Shown piece after piece: positions 64,000 to 64,000 of a DNA stretch of 64,000 nt. Source of the stretch: Tamlana flava (GTDB lineage: Bacteria; Bacteroidota; Bacteroidia; Flavobacteriales; Flavobacteriaceae). The notes below the pieces were generated by a model. That model was not told the DNA's origin. It worked only from the letters and a program-made list of their open reading frames with translations, and did no database searches. Each line of letters begins with the position of its first letter. The first letter of the stretch is position 1. Location: contig NZ_JBGGTX010000003.1 of assembly GCF_041287255.1 (NCBI RefSeq), positions 496,001-560,000 on the forward strand. Reading direction: 5' to 3'. The translations under genes and the position numbers were made by a program.

Positions 64000-64000
64000 C

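Overview
The window is an AT-rich, densely coded bacterial chromosome segment from the Bacteroidetes, most likely a marine member of the Flavobacteriaceae. Support comes from gene content (TonB-dependent receptors with carboxypeptidase-regulatory-like domains, paired OmpH proteins behind BamA, DUF4331 proteins, DUF3109, a QueT/YhhQ transporter, LytTR two-component genes). It also comes from many promoters with the Bacteroidetes -7 element TAnnTTTG and from the lack of strong Shine-Dalgarno sequences. No rRNA, tRNA, CRISPR array, intact insertion sequence or prophage was seen.

Layout. 1-2.9 kb: the end of bamA, two OmpH/Skp-like periplasmic chaperones and murI. 3-9.4 kb (minus): AsmA-like protein, queuosine precursor transporter, LytTR response regulator and TPR histidine kinase. 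9.6-17 kb: vWA lipoprotein, fructose-6-phosphate aldolase/transaldolase and transketolase, and a large TonB receptor. 17-25.6 kb: aspS, then an operon with a secreted DUF6503-like protein, a decayed ClC remnant, an APC permease whose start is in the wrong frame, two ClC proteins with different gating residues, and a small membrane protein. 25.6-30.6 kb: tadA/dxs divergent pair, ECF sigma/anti-sigma pair, FAD monooxygenase. 31-34.1 kb (minus): DUF4331 split-gene operon. 34.4-36.9 kb: thioesterase, then an ArsR/thioredoxin-like/permease metal or arsenic cassette with two matching operators. 36.9-38.2 kb: dGTPase.

38.3-50.4 kb is the most striking part: a phosphate-acquisition island with a stand-alone carboxypeptidase-like domain protein, a TonB receptor, a beta-helix lipoprotein, a MORN protein, an OprP-like porin, a PiT transporter fused to a PhoU-like tail, an OmpA lipoprotein and a Na/Pi cotransporter. 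Five plus-strand promoters here carry direct 7-mers on an exact 11-bp period (PhoB-box geometry), and each array ends exactly 12 nt before a TTTG -7 element. One of them drives no gene: it is followed about 105 nt later by a perfect intrinsic terminator, which defines a candidate phosphate-regulated small RNA at about 43716-43822. Another overlaps the first possible ATG of the PiT gene and moves its start to 45177. Four intergenic terminators in or beside the island share nearly the same stem.

50.5-64 kb: nrdA and nrdB, DUF3109 protein, MarC, a small membrane protein, flavin oxidoreductase, S41 protease, dCMP deaminase, HupE/UreJ-like protein, an epimerase resembling threonine dehydrogenase, hypothetical and TPR proteins, a CBS protein, a GIDE-domain protein, a zinc-ribbon protein and the end of a DinB-like gene.
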